Positions 40,577 through 48,642 of a stretch of DNA of 64,000 nt are shown here, in pieces (positions within the stretch are counted from its first letter, which is position 1; each line of letters opens with the position of its first letter). The DNA is taken from NCBI GenBank assembly GCA_017408585.1, contig JAFQUJ010000017.1:124001-188000 (forward strand), read 5' to 3'. Under the pieces are notes generated by a model. It worked only from the letters and a program-made list of their open reading frames with translations, was not told the DNA's origin and searched no databases. Source of the stretch: Clostridia bacterium. GTDB lineage: Bacteria; Bacillota; Clostridia; Oscillospirales; CAG-272. The position numbers and the translations under genes are program-made.

Positions 40577-41515
40577 TTATTCTTCCTCGTTTGGCTTGAT
40601 TTGAATTTTACTTCTATCGTATGGGGTTACCTGATATACATAGTAGTTAAGCCAGTTTGAGTAAATCATGTTTGCCGTCGAGAACCAATTTGGAATTACA
40701 AGCGTGTTCGCTACATTTCTAAAATAGTTCTTTGGTGGGTCGATTTGAAGTCCCTTCAAAAGATCTCTTTCGTATTCACCCCTCAAGGTGTCACGGTCAT
40801 ATTCCATGTGGCCCATGAAATAGAACTGTCTTCCATCAATTGAGCGCGCAATCGACACGCCAACCTCGTCGCTTCCCGCAAGAATAATAAGGTCATCCTT
40901 CGCCTTTTCAAACTCGTCAACAGGGATTGTTGTGTGGCGAGAGTGGGGCATAAAGAATTCCTCGTCTGTACCCTTTAAAATTGGGTCGAAAAGAACATAT
41001 TTTCTGTGTGGGAAAACGCCAAAAAGCTTTCTGTCAAGAGACGCCTTGTTCATTCCATAATAGTAATGAAGCGCCGCCTGTGCGCCCCAACAAATGAAAA
41101 TCGTGCTTTGAACATTGGTTTTGGCGTAATCGAGAATCTCAGTTAGCTCCTGCCAATATTTTACATCCTCAAATTCCATTTGTTCAACCGGTGCGCCCGT
41201 GATTATCATACCGTCAAAGCGCTCGTTTTTAACCTCGTTGAAGGTCTTGTAAAAGCGTTGAAGGTGTTGTAGTGGCGTATTTTTTCCAATATAGGTTTCT
41301 GTTCCTATAAGAGTTACCTTGATTTGAAGCGGAGAGTTAGAAAGAAGCCTTATCAGCTGTGTTTCCGTTTCAATTTTTGTGGGCATCAAATTCAAAATTG
41401 CAATCTCGATTGGACGAATGTCCTGTGAGGCAGCCCTTTCGTGATTCATAACGAAAATGTTTTCCTGCGACAAGGTTGAATACGCAGGAATGTCCTGCGG
41501 AATTATAATTGGCAT
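40577..41515 (-). CDS. metA: Homoserine O-acetyltransferase (MetA type)
   Basis: A 312-residue enzyme of the MetA/HTS family that activates homoserine for methionine synthesis. Catalytic Cys142 lies in IFICWGAQ, and the His235-x-Glu237 pair in FMGHMEYDRD. Residue 111, in ITGAPVEQMEF, is glutamate. In Bacillus cereus MetA a glutamate here was linked to acetyl-CoA use, while glycine at the equivalent place in the E. coli type goes with succinyl-CoA. The linked metY supports the acetyl route. It is the second gene of the metY-metA operon, 32 bp after metY. Confidence 0.93.
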   Translation of the reverse strand: MPIIIPQDIPAYSTLSQENIFVMNHERAASQDIRPIEIAILNLMPTKIETETQLIRLLSNSPLQIKVTLIGTETYIGKNTPLQHLQRFYKTFNEVKNERFDGMIITGAPVEQMEFEDVKYWQELTEILDYAKTNVQSTIFICWGAQAALHYYYGMNKASLDRKLFGVFPHRKYVLFDPILKGTDEEFFMPHSRHTTIPVDEFEKAKDDLIILAGSDEVGVSIARSIDGRQFYFMGHMEYDRDTLRGEYERDLLKGLQIDPPKNYFRNVANTLVIPNWFSTANMIYSNWLNYYVYQVTPYDRSKIQIKPNEEE

Positions 41516-41547
41516 AAATTCTAACCTCCTTTGCCGAAATTTGTTAT

Positions 41548-42816
41548 TTAAATGCTTTCCAGAGCATTTTTTATATCTGCAATAATGTCGTCCACATTCT
41601 CAATACCGACGCTTAGACGAATTAGATTGTCTGCTATTCCAATTGCCTCAAGGTCTGCCTTTGAGAGCTGACGGTGGGTTGTTGATGCAGGGTGAAGAAC
41701 GCATGAGCGTGCGTCAGCTACATGTGTTACTATCTTTATCATTTTTAGCTTTTCCATAAAGAGCGCTGCCTTTTCGCTTCCTCCCTTAACGCCAAAGCTC
41801 ATCATACCGCCCATTCCGTCGGGGAGATACTTTTTAGCGAGTGCGTAGTAGGGGTCACTCTCAAGGCTTGGGTGCTTGACCCACTCAACCATATCGTTCT
41901 CGGAGAGGAATTTTGCAACCTTTTGTGCGTTTTGGCTGTGTCTTTCCATACGGAGAGCAAGCGTTTCCATGCCGAGATTGGTCAAGAATGCGTTTTGTGG
42001 GCTCATGATTGCGCCCATATCTCTCATCATTTGAACTCTGCACTTAACGCCAAAGGCTGTTTTGCCAAGGGTCGAGTAAACGAGTCCGTGATAGCTCTCG
42101 TCGGGAACGAGGAATTCCTCGTATCTGTTTGTTGCGGTGAAGTCGAAGTTTCCGCCATCGACGATACAGCCACCGAGGGCTACTGCATGGCCATCAAGAT
42201 ATTTTGATGATGAGTAAAGAACAACATTAGCACCAAACTCCAAGGGGCGACAAAGAACAGGTGTGACAAGAGTGTTGTCAACCATGAAGAGCACCTTGTG
42301 CTTTTTAGCGATTTGAGCGATTTTGTCGAAATCGAGCACTACGATGGTAGGGTTTGCAAGAGTTTCTGCAAAGATTACCTTTGTTTTTTCGTCAACGAGC
42401 GCCTCGATGTTCTCTTGGGTGTCGTCGGGATCGAAAAATCTGCACTCAATTCCATATTTTTTAAGAGTTATTGAAAATAGATTGTATGTTCCACCATAGA
42501 TTGCGCGCGCAGAAACGATATTGTCGCCTGCGTTGCAAACATTGAGAACTGCAAGCAAGGTTGCGCTCATGCCTGACGCACAGGCGATAGCACAAGAGCC
42601 ACCATCAAGGGCGCAAAGCTTGTTCTCAAATGCGGAAACGGTTGGGTTGGCAAGACGAGTATAGAAATATCCGTCAGCCTTTAAATCGAATAGGTCAGCA
42701 AGACCCGATGCAGTGTCGTATGCATAGGTTGTGCTTTGAACAATCGGCACAACTCTTGGCTCGCCATTCTTTGGCTCGTAGCCTGCTTGCACGCATAAAG
42801 TGTCTAGTTTTGACAT
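41548..42816 (-). CDS. metY: O-acetylhomoserine sulfhydrylase (MetY)
   Basis: A 422-residue PLP enzyme of the Cys/Met metabolism family. It joins O-acetylhomoserine with sulfide to give homocysteine. Typical motifs are GYFYTRLANPTVSAFENKLC near the N-terminus, CASGMSATLLAVL, and VLYSSSKYLDGHAVALGG with the PLP lysine. RLSVGIENVDDIIADI closes the protein. Length fits the MetY subgroup better than the shorter cystathionine gamma-synthases, and metA is next in the operon. ATG 42816 follows GAAGGTG; an upstream GTG is less likely. Confidence 0.9.
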   Translation of the reverse strand: MSKLDTLCVQAGYEPKNGEPRVVPIVQSTTYAYDTASGLADLFDLKADGYFYTRLANPTVSAFENKLCALDGGSCAIACASGMSATLLAVLNVCNAGDNIVSARAIYGGTYNLFSITLKKYGIECRFFDPDDTQENIEALVDEKTKVIFAETLANPTIVVLDFDKIAQIAKKHKVLFMVDNTLVTPVLCRPLEFGANVVLYSSSKYLDGHAVALGGCIVDGGNFDFTATNRYEEFLVPDESYHGLVYSTLGKTAFGVKCRVQMMRDMGAIMSPQNAFLTNLGMETLALRMERHSQNAQKVAKFLSENDMVEWVKHPSLESDPYYALAKKYLPDGMGGMMSFGVKGGSEKAALFMEKLKMIKIVTHVADARSCVLHPASTTHRQLSKADLEAIGIADNLIRLSVGIENVDDIIADIKNALESI

Positions 42817-42879
42817 AATTTTCACCTTCTAAAATAAAGTTTTAAAATCCACTATGTTCAGGAATTTAGAAACAAATTA

Positions 42880-42962
42880 GGCAAGGCGCACCGCACATTG
42901 CGGGCGAAGATGTACTTTTCGTACATCAAGGTCGCAATGCAGGAGCAACGATGCATAATGCA
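42880..42962 (+). repeat. Structured element with conserved internal loop (copy 5)
   Basis: Outer stem CATTGCG (42896-42902) / CGCAATG (42933-42939). Inner stem ATGTAC (42910-42915) / GTACAT (42921-42926). Internal loop GGCGAAG opposite CAAGGT. Flanks GGCAAGGCGCACC and GGAGCAACGATGC match the copy at 44.9 kb. It lies just after the stop of the UPF0210 gene. Confidence 0.85.
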
Positions 42963-42967
42963 GTTTA

Positions 42968-44326
42968 TCAATTCCTCAACGAGTGAATTGGCGCGGGAAT
43001 TCGTCCACCCCTGTTAATAAACTCCTCGCTTGAGTATTTATTTAGTGGCATAATCGGTGCGTGACCGAGAAGTCCGCCAAATTCAACGCTTTCGCCTACA
43101 TCCTTACCGATTACGGGGATTAGACGAACAGCGGTGGTCTTATTATTAATTACGCCTATGGCAATTTCGTCGGCAATAATTCCGCTAAGAGTTGATGCGC
43201 TTGTATCTCCCGGGACTGCAATCATGTCAAGTCCTACGGAGCAAACCGCGGTCATTGCCTCCAGCTTTTCTATTGTGAGCGCACCACACTCAGCTGCGCT
43301 TATCATGCCTGCGTCCTCAGATACGGGAATGAATGCACCACTAAGTCCACCTACATGGCTTGATGCCATAACGCCACCCTTTTTAACTGCATCGTTTAGC
43401 ATTGCAAGGGCTGCGGTTGTGCCATGTGTGCCACATTTTTCAAGACCCATATTTTCAAGAATGTGAGCCACGCTATCACCAACTGCAGGAGTTGGAGCAA
43501 GTGACAAATCTATAATTCCATATGGTGTGTTTAGGCGTCTTGATGCCTCGTATGCAATAAGCTGACCTACTCTTGTAATCTTGAAGGCTGTCTTCTTGAT
43601 TACATCGGCTAGGCGTGAGAAGTCGCAATAGCCCTCACGCTTGATGGCTGATGCTACAACACCCGGTCCACTGACGCCTACATTGATTACTGTGTCACTC
43701 TCGCCCATTCCGTGCATAGCGCCTGCCATGAATGGATTATCCTCGGGAATGTTGGCAAATACTACAAGCTTTGCACAGCCAATTGAGTCTTGGTCCTGTG
43801 TCAAGATTGCAGTTTGACGCATAATCTCGCCCATGCGCTTTACTGCGTCCATGTTAATGCCTGCCTTTGTTGAGGCTACATTCACGCTTGAGCATACCTT
43901 TGTTGTGGTCGCAAGCGCCTCGGGAATTGCCTCGATAAGAGCGCTAGCGCCTCTTGTCATTCCCTTTTGAACGAGCGCTCCAAAGCCACCGATAAAGTTA
44001 ATTCCAAGCTCGTTTGCAGCCCTTTCAAGCACGCCCGCCAGACGCACATATTCATCCGGGCCAAAGTCAGCGCCAACAAGCGAAATCGGTGTTACGCTTA
44101 CTCGCTTGTTGATGATTGGAATACCATATGTGTGCTCAAGGTCAAGCGCAGTCTTAACAAGGTCGCGTGCGCTTTTTGTGATTTTGTCATAAATTTTTGT
44201 TTCAAGACGAGCTCTGTCGTCGCTTATGCAGTCGAGAAGCGAGATACCCATAGTTATCGTACGAATATCAAGATTCTCCTGCTTTATCATGTTTATAGTT
44301 TCAAGAATATCGTTTGTGTTAAGCAT
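42968..44326 (-). CDS. UPF0210/DUF711 (PFL-like) family protein
   Basis: A 452-residue protein, the usual length for DUF711/UPF0210. Recognisable segments are [19 protein letters not shown] near residue 20, [16 protein letters not shown] near 218, [19 protein letters not shown] and [20 protein letters not shown] near the C-terminus. The family is related in fold to glycyl-radical enzymes but lacks a proven activity. It lies 8 bp after an ACT-domain gene, a pairing conserved in many Bacillota, which suggests amino-acid sensing. Confidence 0.9.
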   Translation of the reverse strand: MLNTNDILETINMIKQENLDIRTITMGISLLDCISDDRARLETKIYDKITKSARDLVKTALDLEHTYGIPIINKRVSVTPISLVGADFGPDEYVRLAGVLERAANELGINFIGGFGALVQKGMTRGASALIEAIPEALATTTKVCSSVNVASTKAGINMDAVKRMGEIMRQTAILTQDQDSIGCAKLVVFANIPEDNPFMAGAMHGMGESDTVINVGVSGPGVVASAIKREGYCDFSRLADVIKKTAFKITRVGQLIAYEASRRLNTPYGIIDLSLAPTPAVGDSVAHILENMGLEKCGTHGTTAALAMLNDAVKKGGVMASSHVGGLSGAFIPVSEDAGMISAAECGALTIEKLEAMTAVCSVGLDMIAVPGDTSASTLSGIIADEIAIGVINNKTTAVRLIPVIGKDVGESVEFGGLLGHAPIMPLNKYSSEEFINRGGRIPAPIHSLRN

Positions 44327-44334
44327 TTTTCACC

Positions 44335-44604
44335 TCATATGCGGTGCATTGTGTTAAAAATGTCCTCATGCATTACTCTTATGTCGAGGTTTTTCTGCAC
44401 TCCAACAGCCTCAAGCTCCTTTTGGAAGCTCATAAAGGTTGATGACATATTGTCAATCTCAACGAGCATGATCATCGCAAAATAATCTTGAATAACGCTT
44501 TGTGTAATATCTACGATATTAACGCCAAACTTTGCGCATTCAGCGCTTACCGTGGCAATAATGCCTACACTGTCTTTTCCAATTACTGTAATTACTGCTT
44601 TCAT
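44335..44604 (-). CDS. ACT-domain protein (UPF0237)
   Basis: An 89-residue protein made of one ACT domain. MKAVITVIGKDSVGIIATVS, then AECAKFGVNIVDITQSVIQD, follows the beta-alpha-beta start, and YFAMIMLVEIDN the later strands. ACT domains bind small ligands, mostly amino acids. It precedes the UPF0210 gene by 8 bp in one operon. Confidence 0.92.
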   Translation of the reverse strand: MKAVITVIGKDSVGIIATVSAECAKFGVNIVDITQSVIQDYFAMIMLVEIDNMSSTFMSFQKELEAVGVQKNLDIRVMHEDIFNTMHRI

Positions 44605-44615
44605 AATATATGCCT

Positions 44616-44670
44616 TTCTCGCACTTTTTCTTTAAGAGAAGAAAAAGTGCGCAAAAAGAAACTAAACTGT
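44616..44670 (+). repeat. A-rich hairpin repeat, related to 12856-13089
   Basis: GCACTTTTTCTT pairs with AAGAAAAAGTGC, followed by GCAAAAAGAAACTAAAC. The same layout (stem, then GCAAAAAGAAA) occurs in the copies near 12.9 kb. It sits upstream of the ACT gene. Confidence 0.7.
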
Positions 44671-44769
44671 GAAATTATTTGTTTTTCGTGATTTTGCTCA
44701 CGCTTGATAGTCAAGAAGCTGTATTTCGCACAACATTCTTGCGGTTTTCGGGCATTCAGGCGGTGAAAG

Positions 44770-44995
44770 ACAAGGCTCTGCTTTTTCTGCGGACGATGGC
44801 TATCTTGCGATAGTCGAGGTCGCAGGAAAAGGTAGTAACGCAGGATTTCGACAGCATCAATGCTCGAAAATTAGCCACCGAGACTCGTTTGGGTGGATAG
44901 GAGCAAGTTGTTCAAGGCGCACCACAGCCGACAGGCGAAGGCTATCACTTGATAGTCGAGGTTGTCGGCGAGGAGCAACGAGGAAGAACGATGCT
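44770..44995 (+). repeat. Two structured elements with conserved internal loop (copies 3 and 4)
   Basis: Copy 3: outer CTTTTTCTGCG (44781-44791) / CGCAGGAAAAG (44821-44831), inner GCTATC (44799-44804) / GATAGT (44809-44814), loop GACGATG opposite CGAGGT. Copy 4: outer GCCGACA (44927-44933) / TGTCGGC (44963-44969), inner GCTATC (44941-44946) / GATAGT (44951-44956), loop GGCGAAG opposite CGAGGT. Copy 4 abuts the livF stop. The gap 44671-44769 holds nothing else that I recognise. Confidence 0.85.
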
Positions 44996-44997
44996 CA

Positions 44998-45708
44998 TTA
45001 GCCTCCCAAATATGCCTTTTTAATGTCCTCGGACGCCAGCAACTCCTCCCCCGTGCCCGAAAGAACGATTTTTCCGTTCTCTAATACATAGGCTCTGTCG
45101 CTTATGGCGAGGGATTTGTTTGCGTTTTGCTCTACGAGCAGAATTGTTGTACCCTTTTCGTGAAAGTGCTTGATTATTTCAAACACTTGGTCAACGAGAA
45201 GCGGGGATAGACCCATTGATGGCTCGTCAAGCATCAAGAGGTCAGGCTTTGACATCATGGCTCTGCCCATGGCGAGCATTTGCTGTTCACCACCCGAGAG
45301 CGTTCCTGCTACTTGATTTTTTCTTTCCAAAAGACGAGGGAAAATTTTGTAAATCTCGTCAAGGTCCTCTGATATTTGCGCTTTATCTTTCTTAGTATAA
45401 GCGCCCATCAAAAGATTTTCATATACTGTCAACTCGGAGAAAATTCTTCTTCCCTCGGGAACTTGAGTCATGCCGAGCCTTACGATTTTGTGTGCAGGCA
45501 TATTTGTTATTGGCTGACCGTCATAAATAACCTCTCCTGCACGAGCATGGATAAGTCCCATAATGCTTTGCATTGTGGTTGTCTTTCCTGCGCCGTTTGC
45601 GCCAATAAGTGTAACGATTTCACCCTTGTTTACCTCGAAGGAAATGCCCTTTATGGCTTGAATTACGCCATAGTAAACTTCAAGATTTTTTACCTCTAAA
45701 AGTGCCAT
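44998..45708 (-). CDS. livF: Branched-chain amino acid ABC transporter ATPase LivF
   Basis: A 236-residue ATPase of the HAAT system that powers uptake of Leu/Ile/Val. The Walker A motif is LIGANGAGKTTT near residue 34, the signature LSGGEQQML near 136, and Walker B LLMLDEPSMG near 156. QVPEGRRIFSELTVYENL is the LivF Q-loop hallmark. It is the last gene of livK-H-M-G-F. Confidence 0.95.
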   Translation of the reverse strand: MALLEVKNLEVYYGVIQAIKGISFEVNKGEIVTLIGANGAGKTTTMQSIMGLIHARAGEVIYDGQPITNMPAHKIVRLGMTQVPEGRRIFSELTVYENLLMGAYTKKDKAQISEDLDEIYKIFPRLLERKNQVAGTLSGGEQQMLAMGRAMMSKPDLLMLDEPSMGLSPLLVDQVFEIIKHFHEKGTTILLVEQNANKSLAISDRAYVLENGKIVLSGTGEELLASEDIKKAYLGG

Positions 45709-45717
45709 GTTTCCTCC

Positions 45718-46566
45718 TTAGTTTCCTATATATGCCTTAATTACATCGGGATGGTTGAGCGCCTCTTGGGCTGTACCCTCAGTAAGAGCTGTACCGAAGT
45801 TAAGAACGGTTACTCTGTCGCAAAGTCCCGATACGAATTTAAGGTCATGCTCAATTAAAAGCACGGTCATATCGAATTTGTCACGAATCAAACGAATTGT
45901 GTCCATTAGATCCGCGGTTTCGTGTGGATTCATTCCCGCAGCAGGCTCGTCAAGGAGCAAAAGCCTTGGATTTGTAGCGAGCGCGCGAGCTATTTCAAGC
46001 TTTCTTTGCTTACCATATGGAAGGTTGCAGGCAAGGTTGTTTCTCTCCTCGAGAAGTCCAAAGATTTCAAGGAGCTCCTTCGCCCTTGCTCTCATAGCCT
46101 TTTCTACCCTCTTGTGCCTTGGCAAACGGAAAAGGCTCTCAAAGAGTGAGCATTTATATTCCGGCTGATTTGCAAGTCCTACCATTACATTTCTTACAAC
46201 TGTCATGTTGTTGAAAAGACGAATGTTTTGGAAGGTTCTCGCAATTCCCTTGTGGTTGATTTTATCCTGTGTGAGTCCCTTTAGCTCCTCACCATTTAGA
46301 TAAAATGTTCCCTCAGTTGGTGTATAAACGCCTGTGAGAAGGTTGAATATTGTGGTTTTACCTGCACCGTTAGGACCGATAAGACCATATATTTCGTTCT
46401 TTTTAATTTTTAGGTTTACATTTTGTGCAGCCTTAAGACCACCAAACGAAATGCCGAGATTTCTTGTTTCAAGAACATATTCGCTCTCAATTTTTTCTCT
46501 TACAAGAGATTTTTTAAGGATTTTAGTATTAACAAAGCTCTTTATTGAGTCTATAAATTTTGCCAT
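45718..46566 (-). CDS. livG: Branched-chain amino acid ABC transporter ATPase LivG
   Basis: A 282-residue ATPase, partner of LivF. Walker A is LIGPNGAGKTTIF. The LivG signature ARTFQNIRLFNNMTVVRNVM follows, then LPYGKQRKLEIARAL (the LivG variant of the ABC signature) and LLLLDEPAAGMNPHE. It has about 30 extra N-terminal residues (MAKFIDSIKSFVNTKILKKS) compared with the usual start. It overlaps the end of livM by one base, and livF follows after 9 bp. Confidence 0.95.
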   Translation of the reverse strand: MAKFIDSIKSFVNTKILKKSLVREKIESEYVLETRNLGISFGGLKAAQNVNLKIKKNEIYGLIGPNGAGKTTIFNLLTGVYTPTEGTFYLNGEELKGLTQDKINHKGIARTFQNIRLFNNMTVVRNVMVGLANQPEYKCSLFESLFRLPRHKRVEKAMRARAKELLEIFGLLEERNNLACNLPYGKQRKLEIARALATNPRLLLLDEPAAGMNPHETADLMDTIRLIRDKFDMTVLLIEHDLKFVSGLCDRVTVLNFGTALTEGTAQEALNHPDVIKAYIGN

Positions 46567-47708
46567 TACTTATTTCCTCCTCTCTCGCCGATATCTGCGC
46601 TATTATCGCCTGTGTTGTCAATCACAACATCAGTTGAGAGTACCTCGTCCATTGAAATCTTAGTTGGAACAACATCCCATCTTGCTGTATCGTCACGAAC
46701 TCTTGACGGGTCGTGCTTGGGCTTGATAATCTTTTGCATAAGATTTCTAAGGTTATACTTTTCACGGAAGCTCTTAAGAGCAGGTGCGTTATTATAAATA
46801 ACAAGGAGAATAAGAATAAGTGCGTAGAATAGATTTTGAAGCACCGCAAGCTCTCCTGTGAGGACAAGTGGGAGCTTTGTGTTAAGATATGTGATAAGGG
46901 TAGCGGCAATAATTGAGCCATTAATGCTTCCCATACCGCCAAGAACTACCATAACGAGAATTTCGATTGAGTAGTTGTAGCCAAACTTTGATGGCTGAAG
47001 ATTAAAGTTAGCATAGCTATAAAGCACACCTGCTATACCTGCAAGAGCAGATGAAATTGTAAATACGGTGAGCTTATACTTTGTTACATTTATACCTGTT
47101 GCCTTTGCGGCAATTTCGTTATCACGGATTGCAGTAATAGCGCGTCCGTGCTTACTTCTTAATAGGTTTTGAACTATCGCAATAGTTGCCAAAACGAGCG
47201 CAAGACCGATAATGAATAGGTATTTTCTATCAAATCTTGGTGTTGCCATTCCCTGTGCGCCACCAAATGCCTGAGCGTTTGTGAAGATAACTCTTACAAT
47301 TTCGCCAAATGCGAGTGTTACGATTGCAAGATAGTCACCCTTCAAGCGAAGTGCAGGCAAGCCGATGATAAATCCGCAAAGTCCTGCGCTTGCAGCGCCT
47401 ATAATGAGCGAAAGTATAAGAACAAGGAAATTGCTATCGTGCTGTGAGCCACCGAGTGCCTCAACGATAAGCTGTGAAACCTTACCACCGAGGTATGCAC
47501 CAACGCACATAAATGCTGCGTGGCCGAGTGATAGCTCACCAAGGAAGCCTACAACAAGTCCAAGTGATACTGCAAGAATGATGCTTATTGCGATTTTTTC
47601 AAGAAGGTATGCAGTTGAAGCAGAAAGTCCACTTCCCTGTACACCACAAATGAGCATTACTAAGCCGATTATGATGAAGCTTAGATATCTCTTCATAAAT
47701 TTCATCAT
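46566..47708 (-). CDS. livM: Branched-chain amino acid ABC transporter permease LivM
   Basis: A 380-residue inner-membrane permease. About ten hydrophobic segments cover residues 8-315; ALRLKGDYLAIVTLAFGEIV is the conserved cytoplasmic loop that meets the ATPase, and NEIAAKATGINVTKYKLTVF follows. The last 55 residues are polar and acidic (VLSTDVVIDNTGDNSADIGE), an extension beyond the usual length. ATG 47708 overlaps the livH stop by four bases, so translation is coupled. Confidence 0.94.
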   Translation of the reverse strand: MMKFMKRYLSFIIIGLVMLICGVQGSGLSASTAYLLEKIAISIILAVSLGLVVGFLGELSLGHAAFMCVGAYLGGKVSQLIVEALGGSQHDSNFLVLILSLIIGAASAGLCGFIIGLPALRLKGDYLAIVTLAFGEIVRVIFTNAQAFGGAQGMATPRFDRKYLFIIGLALVLATIAIVQNLLRSKHGRAITAIRDNEIAAKATGINVTKYKLTVFTISSALAGIAGVLYSYANFNLQPSKFGYNYSIEILVMVVLGGMGSINGSIIAATLITYLNTKLPLVLTGELAVLQNLFYALILILLVIYNNAPALKSFREKYNLRNLMQKIIKPKHDPSRVRDDTARWDVVPTKISMDEVLSTDVVIDNTGDNSADIGERGGNK

Positions 47709-48577
47709 ACCTTCTCCCTCCTTTTCTTACCGAGGAAGCCGGTAGGCTTAACTAGCAATATTATAATGAGTATTGCAAACTCGATAGCGTCTGTGTATGG
47801 TGCAATAGCTGATACAGAGTTTGCAAAAACCTCGACAACGCCGAGCAAAATACCACCGAGCATAGCGCCGGGAATTGAGCCGATACCACCGATAACCGCA
47901 GCGGAGAACGCCTTGATGCCGGGAAGAGAGCCGAAGGTGCTGTAAATACTCGGTGAACGCATTAGGTAGAATGTTCCTGCAAGAGCCGCAAGAGCTGAGC
48001 CTATTGCGAAGGTAATCATAATTATGAGGTTTACATTGATGCCCATGAGCTGAGCTGCGCCCTTGTCCTCGGAAACAGCAATCATTGCACGACCTGTCTT
48101 TGTGTATTTTACAAAGAGGTTGAGCGCAACCATTACAGCTATACAGGAAACAAGCGTTACGATAGTGGAAACGCTTATTTTGAGTGAGCCGATATTGAAG
48201 CTGCCAAGGTCAAGTCCTGTTACCATTTTTGTACCCGAGCCGAAGAACATTTGCGCAAGGCTCTGCAAAAGATAGCTGACACCGATAGCGGTGATAAGAA
48301 CCGCAAGAGGTGATGCGCCACGAAGTGGCTTATATGCTACTCTTTCAACAACAACGCCAAGTCCCACGCAGAATATAATAGCAAGAGCAATGGCAATAAG
48401 CGGGTGAACGCTTTGCGCAGTAAATACGAGAATTGTATAGCCACCGACCATTATGATATCACCGTGCGCAAAGTTAAGCATCTTTGCAATACCGTAAACC
48501 ATTGTATAGCCGAGAGCTATCATAGCGTAAATACCGCCAAGACTAAGTCCGCCTATAAGGTTTGTTATAAAATTCAT
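47705..48577 (-). CDS. livH: Branched-chain amino acid ABC transporter permease LivH
   Basis: A 290-residue membrane permease with about eight spans. The start FITNLIGGLSLGGIYAMIAL and GYTMVYGIAKMLNFAHGDII are the standard LivH opening. The loop SEDKGAAQLMGINVNLIIMI contacts the ATPase. It pairs with LivM to form the channel. A hairpin lies between its start and the livK stop. Confidence 0.95.
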   Translation of the reverse strand: MNFITNLIGGLSLGGIYAMIALGYTMVYGIAKMLNFAHGDIIMVGGYTILVFTAQSVHPLIAIALAIIFCVGLGVVVERVAYKPLRGASPLAVLITAIGVSYLLQSLAQMFFGSGTKMVTGLDLGSFNIGSLKISVSTIVTLVSCIAVMVALNLFVKYTKTGRAMIAVSEDKGAAQLMGINVNLIIMITFAIGSALAALAGTFYLMRSPSIYSTFGSLPGIKAFSAAVIGGIGSIPGAMLGGILLGVVEVFANSVSAIAPYTDAIEFAILIIILLVKPTGFLGKKRREKV

Positions 48578-48601
48578 TTTTAGTTTCTCCTATACCTTAA
48601 A

Positions 48602-48632
48602 TTTGCCGATGTGGGAAAACCACATCGGCAAA
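48602..48632 (-). terminator. Hairpin between livK and livH
   Basis: A 13-bp stem (TTTGCCGATGTGG / CCACATCGGCAAA) with a four-base loop lies just after the livK stop. There is only a short T-run on the minus strand, so it is more likely a partial terminator or 3'-end protector that raises binding-protein mRNA over permease mRNA. Confidence 0.7.
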
Positions 48633-48642
48633 TTACAGTCAA

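Noticed and set aside
44690-45000. A tRNA or small RNA gene hidden in the gap before livF.
   Set aside because: There is no acceptor stem/T-loop pattern (GGTTCGAAT) here or in any other gap I read; the structure is explained by element copies 3 and 4.
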